From assembly GCF_024508335.1 (NCBI RefSeq), contig NZ_CP101988.1:930001-994000 (forward strand): 64,000 nucleotides of DNA. The letters run 5' to 3'. Of the stretch, positions 32,545-40,983 are shown in pieces. A program made the position numbers and the translations under genes. Numbering within the stretch: position 1 is the first letter of the stretch; the number at the start of each line of letters is the position of its first letter. This DNA comes from Cellulomonas chengniuliangii (GTDB lineage Bacteria; Actinomycetota; Actinomycetes; Actinomycetales; Cellulomonadaceae). A model generated the notes under the pieces. That model saw only the letters and a program-made list of their open reading frames with translations, ran no database searches and was not told the DNA's origin.

Positions 32545-33663
32545 ATGACCGACGCGATCCCCGGCTTCTACGCCGTCGTCCCCGCCGGCGGCGCGGGCAC
32601 CCGCCTGTGGCCGCTGTCGCGGGCTGGCGCGCCCAAGTTCCTGCACGACCTGACAGGCTCCGGGCGCACGCTGCTCCAGGGCACCGTCGACCGCCTGCTG
32701 CCGCTGACCGGGCCGGGCGGCGTCCTGGTGGTCACGGGCGCGCGCCACCAGGCGGCTGTGCAGGAGCAGCTGCCCGAGGTGCGCCCGCAGGACGTCCTCG
32801 CCGAGCCGTCGCCGCGCGACTCCATGGCCGCGATCGGCCTGGCCGCCGCGGTGCTCGAGCAGCGGCATGGGGACGTCGTGCTCGGGTCGTTCGCGGCGGA
32901 CCAGGTGATCGACGGCGCGCAGGAGTTCGGCCGGGCTGTGCGCGAGGGCGTCGAGGCCGCCCGGGCGGGCCACGTGGTCACGGTGGGGATCGCCGCCACG
33001 GGCCCGTCCACCGCGTTCGGCTACGTCCGCTCCGGTCAGCCGCTGGGGATCGCGGGCGCGCCCAGCGTGCGCCACGCCCTGGGCTTCACCGAGAAGCCCG
33101 ACGCGGAGACCGCCGCGGCGTACCTGGCCACGGGGGAGTACCGCTGGAACGCGGGCATGTTCATCGTTCGCGCCCGGACGCTTCTCGACCACCTCGCAGC
33201 CCAGCTCCCGGCCCTGCACGACGGCCTGCGGGAGATCGCAGCGGTGTGGGACGCCCCGGAGCGCGATGAGGTCCTCGCCCGCGTGTGGCCGACCCTCACC
33301 CGGATCGCGATCGACCACGCGATCGCCGAGCCCGTCGCCGCGGCGGGTGGCGTGGCGATGGTTCCGGGCGACTTCACCTGGGACGACGTGGGGGACTTCG
33401 CCTCGCTCGCCGAGCTGCTGCCCGAGGCCCCGGAGGGCGACGGCGCCCGGACCCTGGGAGAGGAGGCGCTGGTGCTGCGCATCGACGCGACCGGCGCCCT
33501 GGTCGTGCCGTCCTCGGGCCGTGCCGTCACCGTGATCGGCGTGCCGGACGCGGTCGTGGTGGACACCCCTGACGCGCTCCTCGTCACGACGCGCGCCTGC
33601 GCCCAGCAGGTCAAGGGCGGCGTCGACGGCTGGCGGGCGCGGGGCCGCGACGACCTCCTCTGA
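32545..33663 (+). CDS. manC: Mannose-1-phosphate guanylyltransferase ManC
   Basis: Makes GDP-mannose from mannose 1-phosphate and GTP, the donor for lipoglycans and protein mannosylation. The 372-residue protein has the nucleotidyltransferase signature GGAGTRLWPLSRAGAPKF at residues about 12-30, FTEKPDAETAAAYLATGEY with WNAGMF, and the C-terminal beta-helix. It lacks the isomerase domain of bifunctional ManC/AlgA. Divergent from sdhC. GDP-mannose links it to the mannosyltransferase gene at 18.4 kb. Confidence 0.92.
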   Translation: MTDAIPGFYAVVPAGGAGTRLWPLSRAGAPKFLHDLTGSGRTLLQGTVDRLLPLTGPGGVLVVTGARHQAAVQEQLPEVRPQDVLAEPSPRDSMAAIGLAAAVLEQRHGDVVLGSFAADQVIDGAQEFGRAVREGVEAARAGHVVTVGIAATGPSTAFGYVRSGQPLGIAGAPSVRHALGFTEKPDAETAAAYLATGEYRWNAGMFIVRARTLLDHLAAQLPALHDGLREIAAVWDAPERDEVLARVWPTLTRIAIDHAIAEPVAAAGGVAMVPGDFTWDDVGDFASLAELLPEAPEGDGARTLGEEALVLRIDATGALVVPSSGRAVTVIGVPDAVVVDTPDALLVTTRACAQQVKGGVDGWRARGRDDLL

Positions 33664-33744
33664 GGCGACGCGCGCTGACGCACGGCGCGCTGGGGGACGA
33701 CGTCGCGCCGGTGGCTGGCGCGGCGCTGGTCCAGGCAGGCGGTC

Positions 33745-33750
33745 TACCCT
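33745..33750 (+). promoter_or_regulatory. Leaderless-type -10 (TACCCT) of the M20 amidohydrolase
   Basis: TACCCT ends six bases before the GTG at 33757 and supports that start. Confidence 0.5.
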
Positions 33751-33756
33751 CGCGGC

Positions 33757-34950
33757 GTGCCTGTAGACGAATTCCACCTCGCTGACCGTGTCGCCGCCCT
33801 GCGCCCCGAGCTCGTCGAGATCCGGCGGGACCTGCACGCGCACCCGGAGCTCTCGCGCCTCGAGCAGCGGACGACGCGCCTGGTCGCGGACCGTCTGCGC
33901 CTCGCTGGCCTGACCCCCCGTCTGCTGCCCGGCACAGGCCTGATCTGCGACATCGGCCCCGGCCTCGCCGAGGGCGACCGCCGGCGCGTCGTGCTGCGCG
34001 CCGATCTCGACGCGCTGCCGCTGCCCGACACCTCGGGAGTCCCCTGGGCGTCGACCGTGCCCCACGTCGCGCACGCCTGCGGCCACGACGTGCACACCAC
34101 GGTGGTGCTCGGCGCTGGCCTCGTGCTGGCTCAGATGGCCGCTGAGGGCACGCTCGACCGCGGGGTGCGGCTGCTGTTCCAGTCGGCCGAGGAGGTGCAG
34201 CCGGGCGGCGCCCTCGACGCCATCGCGGAGGGCGTGCTCGACGGGGCGAGCCGCGTGTACGCCGTGCACTGCGACCCGCGGGTCGACGTCGGGCGGATCG
34301 GCACGCGCATCGGGCCCATCACGTCCGCCTCCGACGAGGTGACGGTGACGCTGCGCGGCGACGGCGGGCACACCTCGCGCCCGCACCGGACCGGTGACGT
34401 GGTCTTCGCGCTCGCCCAGGTCATCACGCAGGTGCCCGCGGTGCTCGGGCGCCGGCTCGACCCGCGATCGGGCGTGAACCTCACCTGGGGCGCCGTGCAG
34501 GCGGGCTCGGCGCCGAACGCGATCCCGTCCGCGGGCACGGCCCGCGGCACGCTGCGCTGCCTGGACGTGCGCGCCTGGGAGCGGGCCTCGGCCGTCTTCC
34601 ACGACGCGGTGCAGCAGGTGGTCGCGCCCTACGGCGTCGTGGCCGAGGTGCGCCACCAGCGCGGGGTGCCGCCGGTGGAGAACGACGAGCAGAGCGTCGC
34701 GGTGCTGGAGTCCGCCGCGCGCGACGTGCTGGGCGCGGACGCGGTGCAGCTCACGGAGCAGTCCCTGGGCGGCGAGGACTTCGCCTGGTATCTGACGAAG
34801 GTGCCCGGGGCCATGGCGCGCCTGGGCACGCGGACGCCGGGAGGCCGCTCGTTCGACCTGCACCAGGGCGACTTCCAGGTCGACGAGCGCGCGATCGACG
34901 CCGGAGTGCTGCTGCTCGCGCGCGCCGCGATGGCCCGGACGGCCGAGTGA
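33757..34950 (+). CDS. M20 family amidohydrolase (AmiB1-like)
   Basis: A 397-residue metal-dependent amidohydrolase of the IAA-amino-acid hydrolase/N-acyl-amino-acid deacylase group. Motifs: RRDLHAHPELS, LRADLDALPLPDTSG, AHACGHDVHTTVVLGA (metal Cys/His pair), LLFQSAEEVQPGGALD (catalytic Glu), and a late LGGEDFAWYL. It resembles M. tuberculosis AmiA1/AmiB1, encoded next to deoD in that genome from memory. Substrate not determined. It precedes the nucleoside transporter operon but with its own start signal. Confidence 0.9.
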   Translation: MPVDEFHLADRVAALRPELVEIRRDLHAHPELSRLEQRTTRLVADRLRLAGLTPRLLPGTGLICDIGPGLAEGDRRRVVLRADLDALPLPDTSGVPWASTVPHVAHACGHDVHTTVVLGAGLVLAQMAAEGTLDRGVRLLFQSAEEVQPGGALDAIAEGVLDGASRVYAVHCDPRVDVGRIGTRIGPITSASDEVTVTLRGDGGHTSRPHRTGDVVFALAQVITQVPAVLGRRLDPRSGVNLTWGAVQAGSAPNAIPSAGTARGTLRCLDVRAWERASAVFHDAVQQVVAPYGVVAEVRHQRGVPPVENDEQSVAVLESAARDVLGADAVQLTEQSLGGEDFAWYLTKVPGAMARLGTRTPGGRSFDLHQGDFQVDERAIDAGVLLLARAAMARTAE

Positions 34951-34967
34951 GGCGGCTCTTGACCGCG

Positions 34968-35010
34968 AGTTGGGACGGCCCGTCCCGTATCTCGGAGCAA
35001 TGTCCCAACT
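34968..35010. promoter_or_regulatory. Nested palindromes upstream of the nucleoside uptake operon
   Basis: AGTTGGGAC (34968-34976) and its exact inverse GTCCCAACT (35002-35010) flank 25 bases; inside, GGGACGGCCCGTCCC (34972-34986) is itself palindromic. The region is about 60-100 bases before the TAGAAT box at 35067. It looks like an operator with more than one dimer site. Confidence 0.45.
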
Positions 35011-35066
35011 GGATAACGGAAACCGATCGCCTACCCGCTGGTAACTAGACCGAAAGCAGGGGTCCC

Positions 35067-35072
35067 TAGAAT
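35067..35072 (+). promoter_or_regulatory. Candidate -10 (TAGAAT) of the BMP lipoprotein gene
   Basis: TAGAAT followed by a leader of about 97 bases to the GTG at 35176. TAGACC at 35046 is too near (15 bases) to be a good -35. Confidence 0.4.
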
Positions 35073-35175
35073 GCCCGTGCGGGTGTCGACGGAGGGCCCG
35101 TGCCCGCGCCGCGTCTCATGCCGAGCGGGATCGCAGGTCACCAGCAGCATCTCGATTCAACAACAGGAGTGTCGC

Positions 35176-36267
35176 GTGAAGAAGATCATCCGTGTGGCAG
35201 CGCTCGGTGGAGCGCTCGCCCTCACCCTCGGGGCCTGTGGCAGCGCCCCCGAGGACGACGCGACGGCCACGGCCGGCGCCGGCAGCAGCGACTTCAAGGC
35301 CTGCATGGTCTCCGACGAGGGTGGCTTCGACGACAAGTCCTTCAACCAGTCGGGCGCCGAGGGCCTCGAGCGCGCCAAGGCCGAGCTCGGCATCACGACG
35401 GTGCTGGTCGAGTCGCAGGCTGTGACGGACTTCGGCCCCAACGTGACGAACCTCGTCAACCAGGGCTGCAACCTCGTCATCGGCGTCGGCTTCATGCTCG
35501 AGGACGCGATCGAGGAGGCCGCCGTGGCCAACCCGGACGTCGAGTTCGCGCTCGTCGACTCCGGGTTCAGCGACGCCGACTTCAACCCGGTGACGTACGA
35601 CAACGCCAAGCCCCTGCTGTTCGACACGCAGGAGGCTGCCTTCCTCGCGGGCTACGCCGCGGCCGGCATGTCCAAGACGGGCAAGGTCGCGACGTTCGGC
35701 GGCATCCAGCTCCCCTCCGTCTCGATCTTCATGGACGGCTTCGCCGACGGCGTCGCGGAGTACAACGAGGACAACGGCGCCAACGTCGAGGTCTTCGGCT
35801 GGGACAAGGACGCGCAGACCGGCTCGTTCACCGGCGACTTCGAGAACCAGGCCAACGGCCAGAACCTCGCCAAGGGCTTCATCGACCAGGGTGTCGACGT
35901 CATCATGCCCGTGGCCGGCCCGGTCGGGCTCGGCGCCGCGGCTGCCGCCCAGGAGGCCGGTGACGTCATGATCATCGGCGTCGACGCCGACTGGTTCGAG
36001 ACGGCTCCCGACTACTCGTCGATCATCCTCACCTCGGTCATCAAGGAGATCGGCCAGGCCGTCTTCGACACCGTCGACCAGGCTGTCGCCGGCAACTTCT
36101 CCTCCGAGGCCTACGTCGGCACGCTCGAGAACGCCGGCATCGACATCGCCCCGTTCCACGACTTCGAGACGGCCGTGCCGTCCGAGCTCGCGGACAACAT
36201 CGAGGCCCTCAAGGCGTCGATCATCGCGGGCGACCTCACGGTCGACTCGCCGTCCGCCAACAGCTGA
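35176..36267 (+). CDS. BMP family nucleoside-binding lipoprotein
   Basis: Substrate-binding lipoprotein of an ABC importer, 363 residues. Signal peptide with KK, a hydrophobic stretch and lipobox LGAC with Cys21 as lipidation site. The mature part has the BMP/PnrA-type features SDEGGFDDKSFNQSGAEGLE, GCNLVIGVGFM and IGVDADWFE, which in PnrA-like proteins bind purine nucleosides. Start GTG follows ACAGGAG. A strong hairpin separates it from its ATPase, which should allow more binding protein than transporter to be made. Context of cdd, deoA, add and punA supports nucleosides as ligand. Confidence 0.92.
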   Translation: MKKIIRVAALGGALALTLGACGSAPEDDATATAGAGSSDFKACMVSDEGGFDDKSFNQSGAEGLERAKAELGITTVLVESQAVTDFGPNVTNLVNQGCNLVIGVGFMLEDAIEEAAVANPDVEFALVDSGFSDADFNPVTYDNAKPLLFDTQEAAFLAGYAAAGMSKTGKVATFGGIQLPSVSIFMDGFADGVAEYNEDNGANVEVFGWDKDAQTGSFTGDFENQANGQNLAKGFIDQGVDVIMPVAGPVGLGAAAAAQEAGDVMIIGVDADWFETAPDYSSIILTSVIKEIGQAVFDTVDQAVAGNFSSEAYVGTLENAGIDIAPFHDFETAVPSELADNIEALKASIIAGDLTVDSPSANS

Positions 36268-36282
36268 CGACGATCTCACTCA

Positions 36283-36319
36283 CCGATGGCCCGGGCGGAA
36301 CGACAGCCCGGGCCATCGG
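36283..36319 (+). terminator. Hairpin between BMP lipoprotein and ATPase genes
   Basis: A perfect 14-base-pair stem (starting CCGATGGCCCGGGC) with a 9-base loop just behind the lipoprotein stop, without a T-run. Such intra-operon stems usually protect the 3' end of binding-protein mRNA or cause partial termination. Confidence 0.6.
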
Positions 36320-36396
36320 CCTGAAGTCCCGGCCCTCCCACCGAGCCCGGTGGCTAGGGTCGACCACCACGAACCACGCTGAAGGAGCCGGGGCAC

Positions 36397-37989
36397 GTGA
36401 AGCTGGAACTGCGAGGGATCACCAAGCGCTTCGGGAGCCTGGTGGCGAACGACCACATCGACCTGGTGGTCGAGCCCGGCGAGATCCATGCGCTGCTCGG
36501 TGAGAATGGCGCGGGCAAGAGCACACTCATGAACGTGCTGTACGGGCTCTACGAGCCCGACGGCGGCGAGATCCTCGTGGACGACGCGCCGGTCGCCTTC
36601 ACCGGGCCCGGCGACGCGATGGCCGCCGGCATCGGCATGGTGCACCAGCACTTCATGCTCGTGCCCGTCTTCACCGTCGCGGAGAACGTCGCGCTCGGGC
36701 ACGAGCCGGTGCGCGGCGGCGGGCTCATCGACACCGCCGAGGCACGCAGGCGGGTCCGTGACATCTCCGACCGCTTCGGCTTCGACCTGGACCCGGACGC
36801 GCTCGTCGAGGACCTCCCCGTCGGCGCCCAGCAGCGCGTCGAGATCATCAAGGCGCTCTCCCGGGACGCGCGCGTGCTCATCCTCGACGAGCCCACCGCC
36901 GTGCTGACGCCGCAGGAGACCGACGAGCTCATCGAGATCATGCGGCAGCTCAAGGCGGCCGGCACCTCGATCGTCTTCATCACCCACAAGCTGCGCGAGG
37001 TGCGCGCCGTCGCTGACCGGATCACCGTCATCCGGCGTGGGGCGGTGGTGGGCGCCGCCGCCCCCAGCGACTCCGAGACGGAGCTAGCCGCGCTCATGGT
37101 CGGCCGGTCGGTCGACCTCGGCGTGGACAAGGCGCCCGCGACCCCCGGCGAGGTCGCCCTGCACGTGCAGGACGTGACCGTGATCGACCCCGCCGGCGTG
37201 CGCCAGGTCGACGACGTCAGCTTCGACGTGCGGCGCGGGGAGATCCTCGCCGTCGCCGGTGTGCAGGGCAACGGCCAGACGGAGCTCACCGAGGTGCTCA
37301 TGGGGCTGCTGCAGCCGGTGGCCGGCTCGGTGCTCCTCGACGGCGCCGAGCTCGTGGGCCGATCGGTGCGCGAGGTGCTGCACGCGGGTGTCGGGTACGT
37401 GCCCGAGGACCGCACGGCGGACGGCGTGATCGCGGACTTCTCGGTCGCGGAGAACCTCGTGCTCGACCTGTTCGACCAGGCCCCCTACGCGCGGGGCATC
37501 GCGTTCGACCCGGCGAAGGTGGCCGCCAGCGCGCGCGAGCGGGTCGTCGAGTTCGACGTCCGCACGCCGTCGGTCGACGCCTTCGCGGGCACGCTCTCGG
37601 GTGGGAACCAGCAGAAGGTGGTCCTCGCCCGCGAGATGTCCCGGCCGCTGCGCCTGCTCATCGCCTCGCAGCCCACACGCGGCCTCGACGTCGGCTCGAT
37701 CGAGTTCGTGCACAGCCGCATCGTCGCTGAGCGCGACCTCGGCACCCCCGTCGTCATCGTCTCGACCGAGCTCGACGAGGTCCTCGCGCTCGCCGACCGC
37801 ATCCTCGTGATGTACCGCGGCGGCATCGTGGGGATCGTGCCGGGCGGGACGGACCGCGACGTGCTCGGCCTGATGATGGCCGGCGTCCCGCTCGACGAGG
37901 CCCGGGCCCAGGCCGCGGCCCACCACACCACGCTCGGCCAGGCGGATTCCGCGGCCGAGGCCAACCCCTCCAAGGAGGACCTGACGTGA
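36397..37989 (+). CDS. Nucleoside ABC transporter ATPase (two fused nucleotide-binding domains)
   Basis: A 530-residue ATPase of the ribose/nucleoside (RbsA/NupO) type. Domain 1: Walker A GENGAGKST, Walker B VLILDEPTAVL. Domain 2 is degenerate in Walker A (GVQGNGQTEL) but has the signature LSGGNQQKV and QPTRGLDVG. One normal and one degenerate ATP site is usual for this subfamily. GTG start after GGAGCCGGGG. The stop overlaps the first permease (GTGA). Confidence 0.93.
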   Translation: MKLELRGITKRFGSLVANDHIDLVVEPGEIHALLGENGAGKSTLMNVLYGLYEPDGGEILVDDAPVAFTGPGDAMAAGIGMVHQHFMLVPVFTVAENVALGHEPVRGGGLIDTAEARRRVRDISDRFGFDLDPDALVEDLPVGAQQRVEIIKALSRDARVLILDEPTAVLTPQETDELIEIMRQLKAAGTSIVFITHKLREVRAVADRITVIRRGAVVGAAAPSDSETELAALMVGRSVDLGVDKAPATPGEVALHVQDVTVIDPAGVRQVDDVSFDVRRGEILAVAGVQGNGQTELTEVLMGLLQPVAGSVLLDGAELVGRSVREVLHAGVGYVPEDRTADGVIADFSVAENLVLDLFDQAPYARGIAFDPAKVAASARERVVEFDVRTPSVDAFAGTLSGGNQQKVVLAREMSRPLRLLIASQPTRGLDVGSIEFVHSRIVAERDLGTPVVIVSTELDEVLALADRILVMYRGGIVGIVPGGTDRDVLGLMMAGVPLDEARAQAAAHHTTLGQADSAAEANPSKEDLT

Positions 37990-39248
37990 GCGAGTCCGCT
38001 CCGCTCCGCGACGCGGCCGTCCCGGTCCCGGGAGACACCGGCGTCGAGACGCGCCCCTCCCGTGGCCAGACCGCCCTGCGGGAGATGCTCGAGAGCAGCT
38101 GGCTCGTCACGGCGCTGGCCATGGTGCTGGCACTCGTGATCAGCGCCGTGCTCATCGCCGCGGCCGACGCCGACGTCCAGGCAGCCGCCGCGTACTTCTT
38201 CGCCCGGCCGATGGACCTGCTCAGCTCGGCCTGGAGCGCGGTGGCGCAGGCGTACATCGCGTTGTTCCAGGGATCGATCGTCGACCCCGGCGCCACGACG
38301 TTCGCCAAGGCCCTCCGCCCGCTGACGGAGACCATGACGGTCTCCGTGCCGCTGATCTTCGCGGGCCTCGGCCTCGGCATCGGCTTCCGCGCCGGCCTGT
38401 TCAACATCGGCGCCCAGGGCCAGATCATCATGGGCGCCGTGGTCGGCGGCTACATCGGCTTCGCCCTCGACCTGCCGGTGGGGCTGCACCTGCTCCTCGC
38501 GGTGATCGGCTCCGCGCTCGGCGGGGCGATCTGGGCGGGCATCGCCGGCGTCCTCAAGGCCCGCACCGGGGCCAACGAGGTGATCGTCACGATCATGCTC
38601 AACAACATCGCGATCTACCTGGTGGGGTACCTGCTCACCACGTCGCCGTTCCAGCGCGGCAACAGCAACAACCCGATCTCCCCGGCGGTGGACGCCAACG
38701 CCGTCTACCCGCTGCTGCTCGGAACGGGGTTCCGGCTGCACGCCGGGTTCCTGCTCGCGATCGCCGCGGCGGTGGGCGTGTGGTGGCTGATGAACCGGTC
38801 GACCATGGGCTTCCAGTTCCGCGCCGTCGGGTCGAACCCGCACGCCGCCCGCACGGCCGGCATGTCCGTCGAGGCGAGCTACGTGTGGGTCATGGTGATC
38901 GCTGGGGCGCTCGCCGGGCTGGGCGGTTCCGCCCAGGTGCTCGGCACCGAGAAGGTCCTCACCGCGGGCGTCGCCGCCAGCTTCGGCTTCGACGCCATCA
39001 CCGTCGCCCTGTTGGGCCGGTCCAAGCCGCTGGGCACCGTGTTCGCCGGGCTGCTCTTCGGGGCGCTGCGCGCGGGCGGGTACTCGATGCAGGCCCGCAC
39101 CGGCACGCCGATCGACATCGTGCTCGTCGTGCAGTCCCTCATCGTGCTGTTCATCGCGGCGCCGCCGCTCGTCCGCGCCGTGTTCCGACTGCCCTCACCA
39201 GGGGCCGTCCGACCCGGCGTCCTCGCCACCAAGGAGGCCGCAGCGTGA
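37986..39248 (+). CDS. Nucleoside ABC transporter permease 1
   Basis: A 420-residue permease of the branched-chain-amino-acid/ribose superfamily with about ten helices. Characteristic segments: GIGFRAGLFNIGAQGQIIMGA, KARTGANEVIVTIMLNNIAIYLVGYL and SFGFDAITVALLGRSKPLG. Overlaps the ATPase gene and the next permease by four bases on each side. Forms a heterodimer with permease 2. Confidence 0.93.
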   Translation: MSESAPLRDAAVPVPGDTGVETRPSRGQTALREMLESSWLVTALAMVLALVISAVLIAAADADVQAAAAYFFARPMDLLSSAWSAVAQAYIALFQGSIVDPGATTFAKALRPLTETMTVSVPLIFAGLGLGIGFRAGLFNIGAQGQIIMGAVVGGYIGFALDLPVGLHLLLAVIGSALGGAIWAGIAGVLKARTGANEVIVTIMLNNIAIYLVGYLLTTSPFQRGNSNNPISPAVDANAVYPLLLGTGFRLHAGFLLAIAAAVGVWWLMNRSTMGFQFRAVGSNPHAARTAGMSVEASYVWVMVIAGALAGLGGSAQVLGTEKVLTAGVAASFGFDAITVALLGRSKPLGTVFAGLLFGALRAGGYSMQARTGTPIDIVLVVQSLIVLFIAAPPLVRAVFRLPSPGAVRPGVLATKEAAA

Positions 39249-40549
39249 GCGCCGTGACCGCACCCTCGCGGCCCGCCGCGAGCCCCGTCCCCCCGGAGAC
39301 GGGCAAGCCGCTGCCGCCCATCAGCTGGAAGGCCCCGATCGGCTACAGCGTGACCGCCCTCGTGGCGCTGGTCCTCTTCGGGCTGCTGCCCGCGGGGGGG
39401 CGGACCACGACGTTCACGTTCTCCACGTCGAAGGACTTCTTCCACATCGACCCGGTGACCGTGCCGTCCCGGACCGCGGCGATCATCCTGTCGCTGGTCG
39501 CGCTGGCGCTGGCCGGGGTGTCGCTGTGGGCGACGCGCGAGCGCCGCAAGACGGGGGTCTGGCTGCCCGCGCTGTTCGGCGTGGCCGTCGTCCTCGCGTT
39601 CCTCACCTGGGCGGTCGCCGGCAAGGCGCAGCCGCTGCCGGTGACCGGCCTGCTGCAGGGGTCGCTGTTCCTGGCCATCCCGCTGGTGTTCGGGTCGCTC
39701 GCCGGCGTGCTGTGCGAGCGCTCCGGCATCATCAACGTGGCGATCGAGGGCCAGCTCCTCGCGGGGGCCTTCGCCGCCGCGGTGATCGCGTCGCTGACGC
39801 ACAGCGCGTACGCGGGCCTGATCGCCGCGCCGATCGCCGGCGCTCTCGTGGGCCTGATCCTCGTGTACTTCTCGGTGAAGTACCTGGTCAACCAGATCAT
39901 CGTCGGCGTGGTGCTCAACGTGCTCGTCGTCGGCGTCACCAGCTACCTGTTCTCCACGGTGCTCAAGGTCAACGCCTCGACGTGGAACTCGCCGCCCAAG
40001 CTGCCCACCATCGAGGTCCCGCTGCTCTCGCAGATCCCGGTGCTCGGCCCGGTGCTGTTCCGCCAGACGGCCCTGGTGTACCTGATGTACGTGGTCGTCG
40101 CGCTGCTGCAGGTGATGGTCTTCCGCAGCCGGTGGGGCCTGCGCCTGCGCGCCGTCGGGGAGCACCCCAAGGCCGCTGACACCGTCGGCATCAAGGTCAA
40201 CCGCACCCGGGTGCGCGCCACGATGCTGGGCGGCGCCGTGGCCGGGCTGGGCGGGGCGTTCTTCACCGTCGCCGCCGGACTGGCCTTCGGCAAGGAGATG
40301 ACCGGTGGCAAGGGCTTCATCGCCCTGGCCGCCATGATCCTGGGCCGGTGGAGCCCCACGGGCGCCCTCGCGGCCGCCCTGCTGTTCGGCTTCGCCGACA
40401 ACCTGCAGGTGGTCCTGGGCATCATCGGCACCCCGATCCCGAGCCAGATCATGCTGATGACCCCGTACGTCGTGACCATCTTCGCCGTCGCCGGCCTCGT
40501 GGGCCGCGTGCGCGCCCCCGCCGCCGAGGGCATCCCGTACGTCAAGTGA
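39245..40549 (+). CDS. Nucleoside ABC transporter permease 2
   Basis: A 434-residue permease, paralogous to permease 1: RSGIINVAIEGQLLAGAFAAA, VKYLVNQIIVGVVLNVLVVGVTSYL and GKGFIALAAMILGRWSPTG. The N-terminus carries a Pro-rich segment and two extra helices (about 38-58 and 85-125). GTG start overlaps the preceding stop. cdd begins 20 bases later, so uptake and breakdown genes are in one unit. Confidence 0.93.
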   Translation: MSAVTAPSRPAASPVPPETGKPLPPISWKAPIGYSVTALVALVLFGLLPAGGRTTTFTFSTSKDFFHIDPVTVPSRTAAIILSLVALALAGVSLWATRERRKTGVWLPALFGVAVVLAFLTWAVAGKAQPLPVTGLLQGSLFLAIPLVFGSLAGVLCERSGIINVAIEGQLLAGAFAAAVIASLTHSAYAGLIAAPIAGALVGLILVYFSVKYLVNQIIVGVVLNVLVVGVTSYLFSTVLKVNASTWNSPPKLPTIEVPLLSQIPVLGPVLFRQTALVYLMYVVVALLQVMVFRSRWGLRLRAVGEHPKAADTVGIKVNRTRVRATMLGGAVAGLGGAFFTVAAGLAFGKEMTGGKGFIALAAMILGRWSPTGALAAALLFGFADNLQVVLGIIGTPIPSQIMLMTPYVVTIFAVAGLVGRVRAPAAEGIPYVK

Positions 40550-40569
40550 GCGACAGTGGAGTGATCGAC

Positions 40570-40983
40570 ATGAGCCAGACCCCCGAGATCGACTGGGACG
40601 CCCTGCGCGCCGCGGCGCGCGACGTCATGACCCGTGCCTACGTGCCGTACTCCAAGTTCCCGGTCGGCGTCGCCGCCCTGGTGGACGACGGCCGCGTCGT
40701 GGTGGGCTGCAACGTGGAGAACGCGTCGCTGGGCCTGACGCTGTGCGCGGAGTGCGCGCTCGTGTCCGGGCTGCACGTCAGCGGCGGCGGGCGCCTGGTG
40801 GCGTTCGCCTGCGTCGACCAGCACGGCAACGCGCTGATGCCGTGCGGGCGGTGCCGCCAGCTCCTGTGGGAGCACGGCGGGCCGTCGCTGCTGGTGGACA
40901 CCGTCAGCGGCATCAAGCCGATGACCGAGGTGCTGCCCGACGCTTTCGGGCCGGACGACCTGGTGGAGAGGGCAGCACGATGA
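40570..40983 (+). CDS. cdd: Cytidine deaminase
   Basis: Zinc enzyme deaminating cytidine and deoxycytidine, 137 residues, the tetrameric short type. YVPYSKFPVGVA and GCNVENASLGLTLCAEC (catalytic Glu in NVENAS and CAEC; first zinc Cys) with PCGRCRQLLWE (two more zinc Cys). ATG at 40570 follows GGAG by eight bases; a GTG nine bases earlier is less likely. Overlaps deoA (ATGA). Confidence 0.95.
   Translation: MSQTPEIDWDALRAAARDVMTRAYVPYSKFPVGVAALVDDGRVVVGCNVENASLGLTLCAECALVSGLHVSGGGRLVAFACVDQHGNALMPCGRCRQLLWEHGGPSLLVDTVSGIKPMTEVLPDAFGPDDLVERAAR

Noticed and set aside
35073-35175. Purine riboswitch in the leader of the nucleoside lipoprotein gene
   Set aside because: The leader has no recognisable aptamer core or expression-platform hairpin; only a plain GC-rich leader and a ribosome site.
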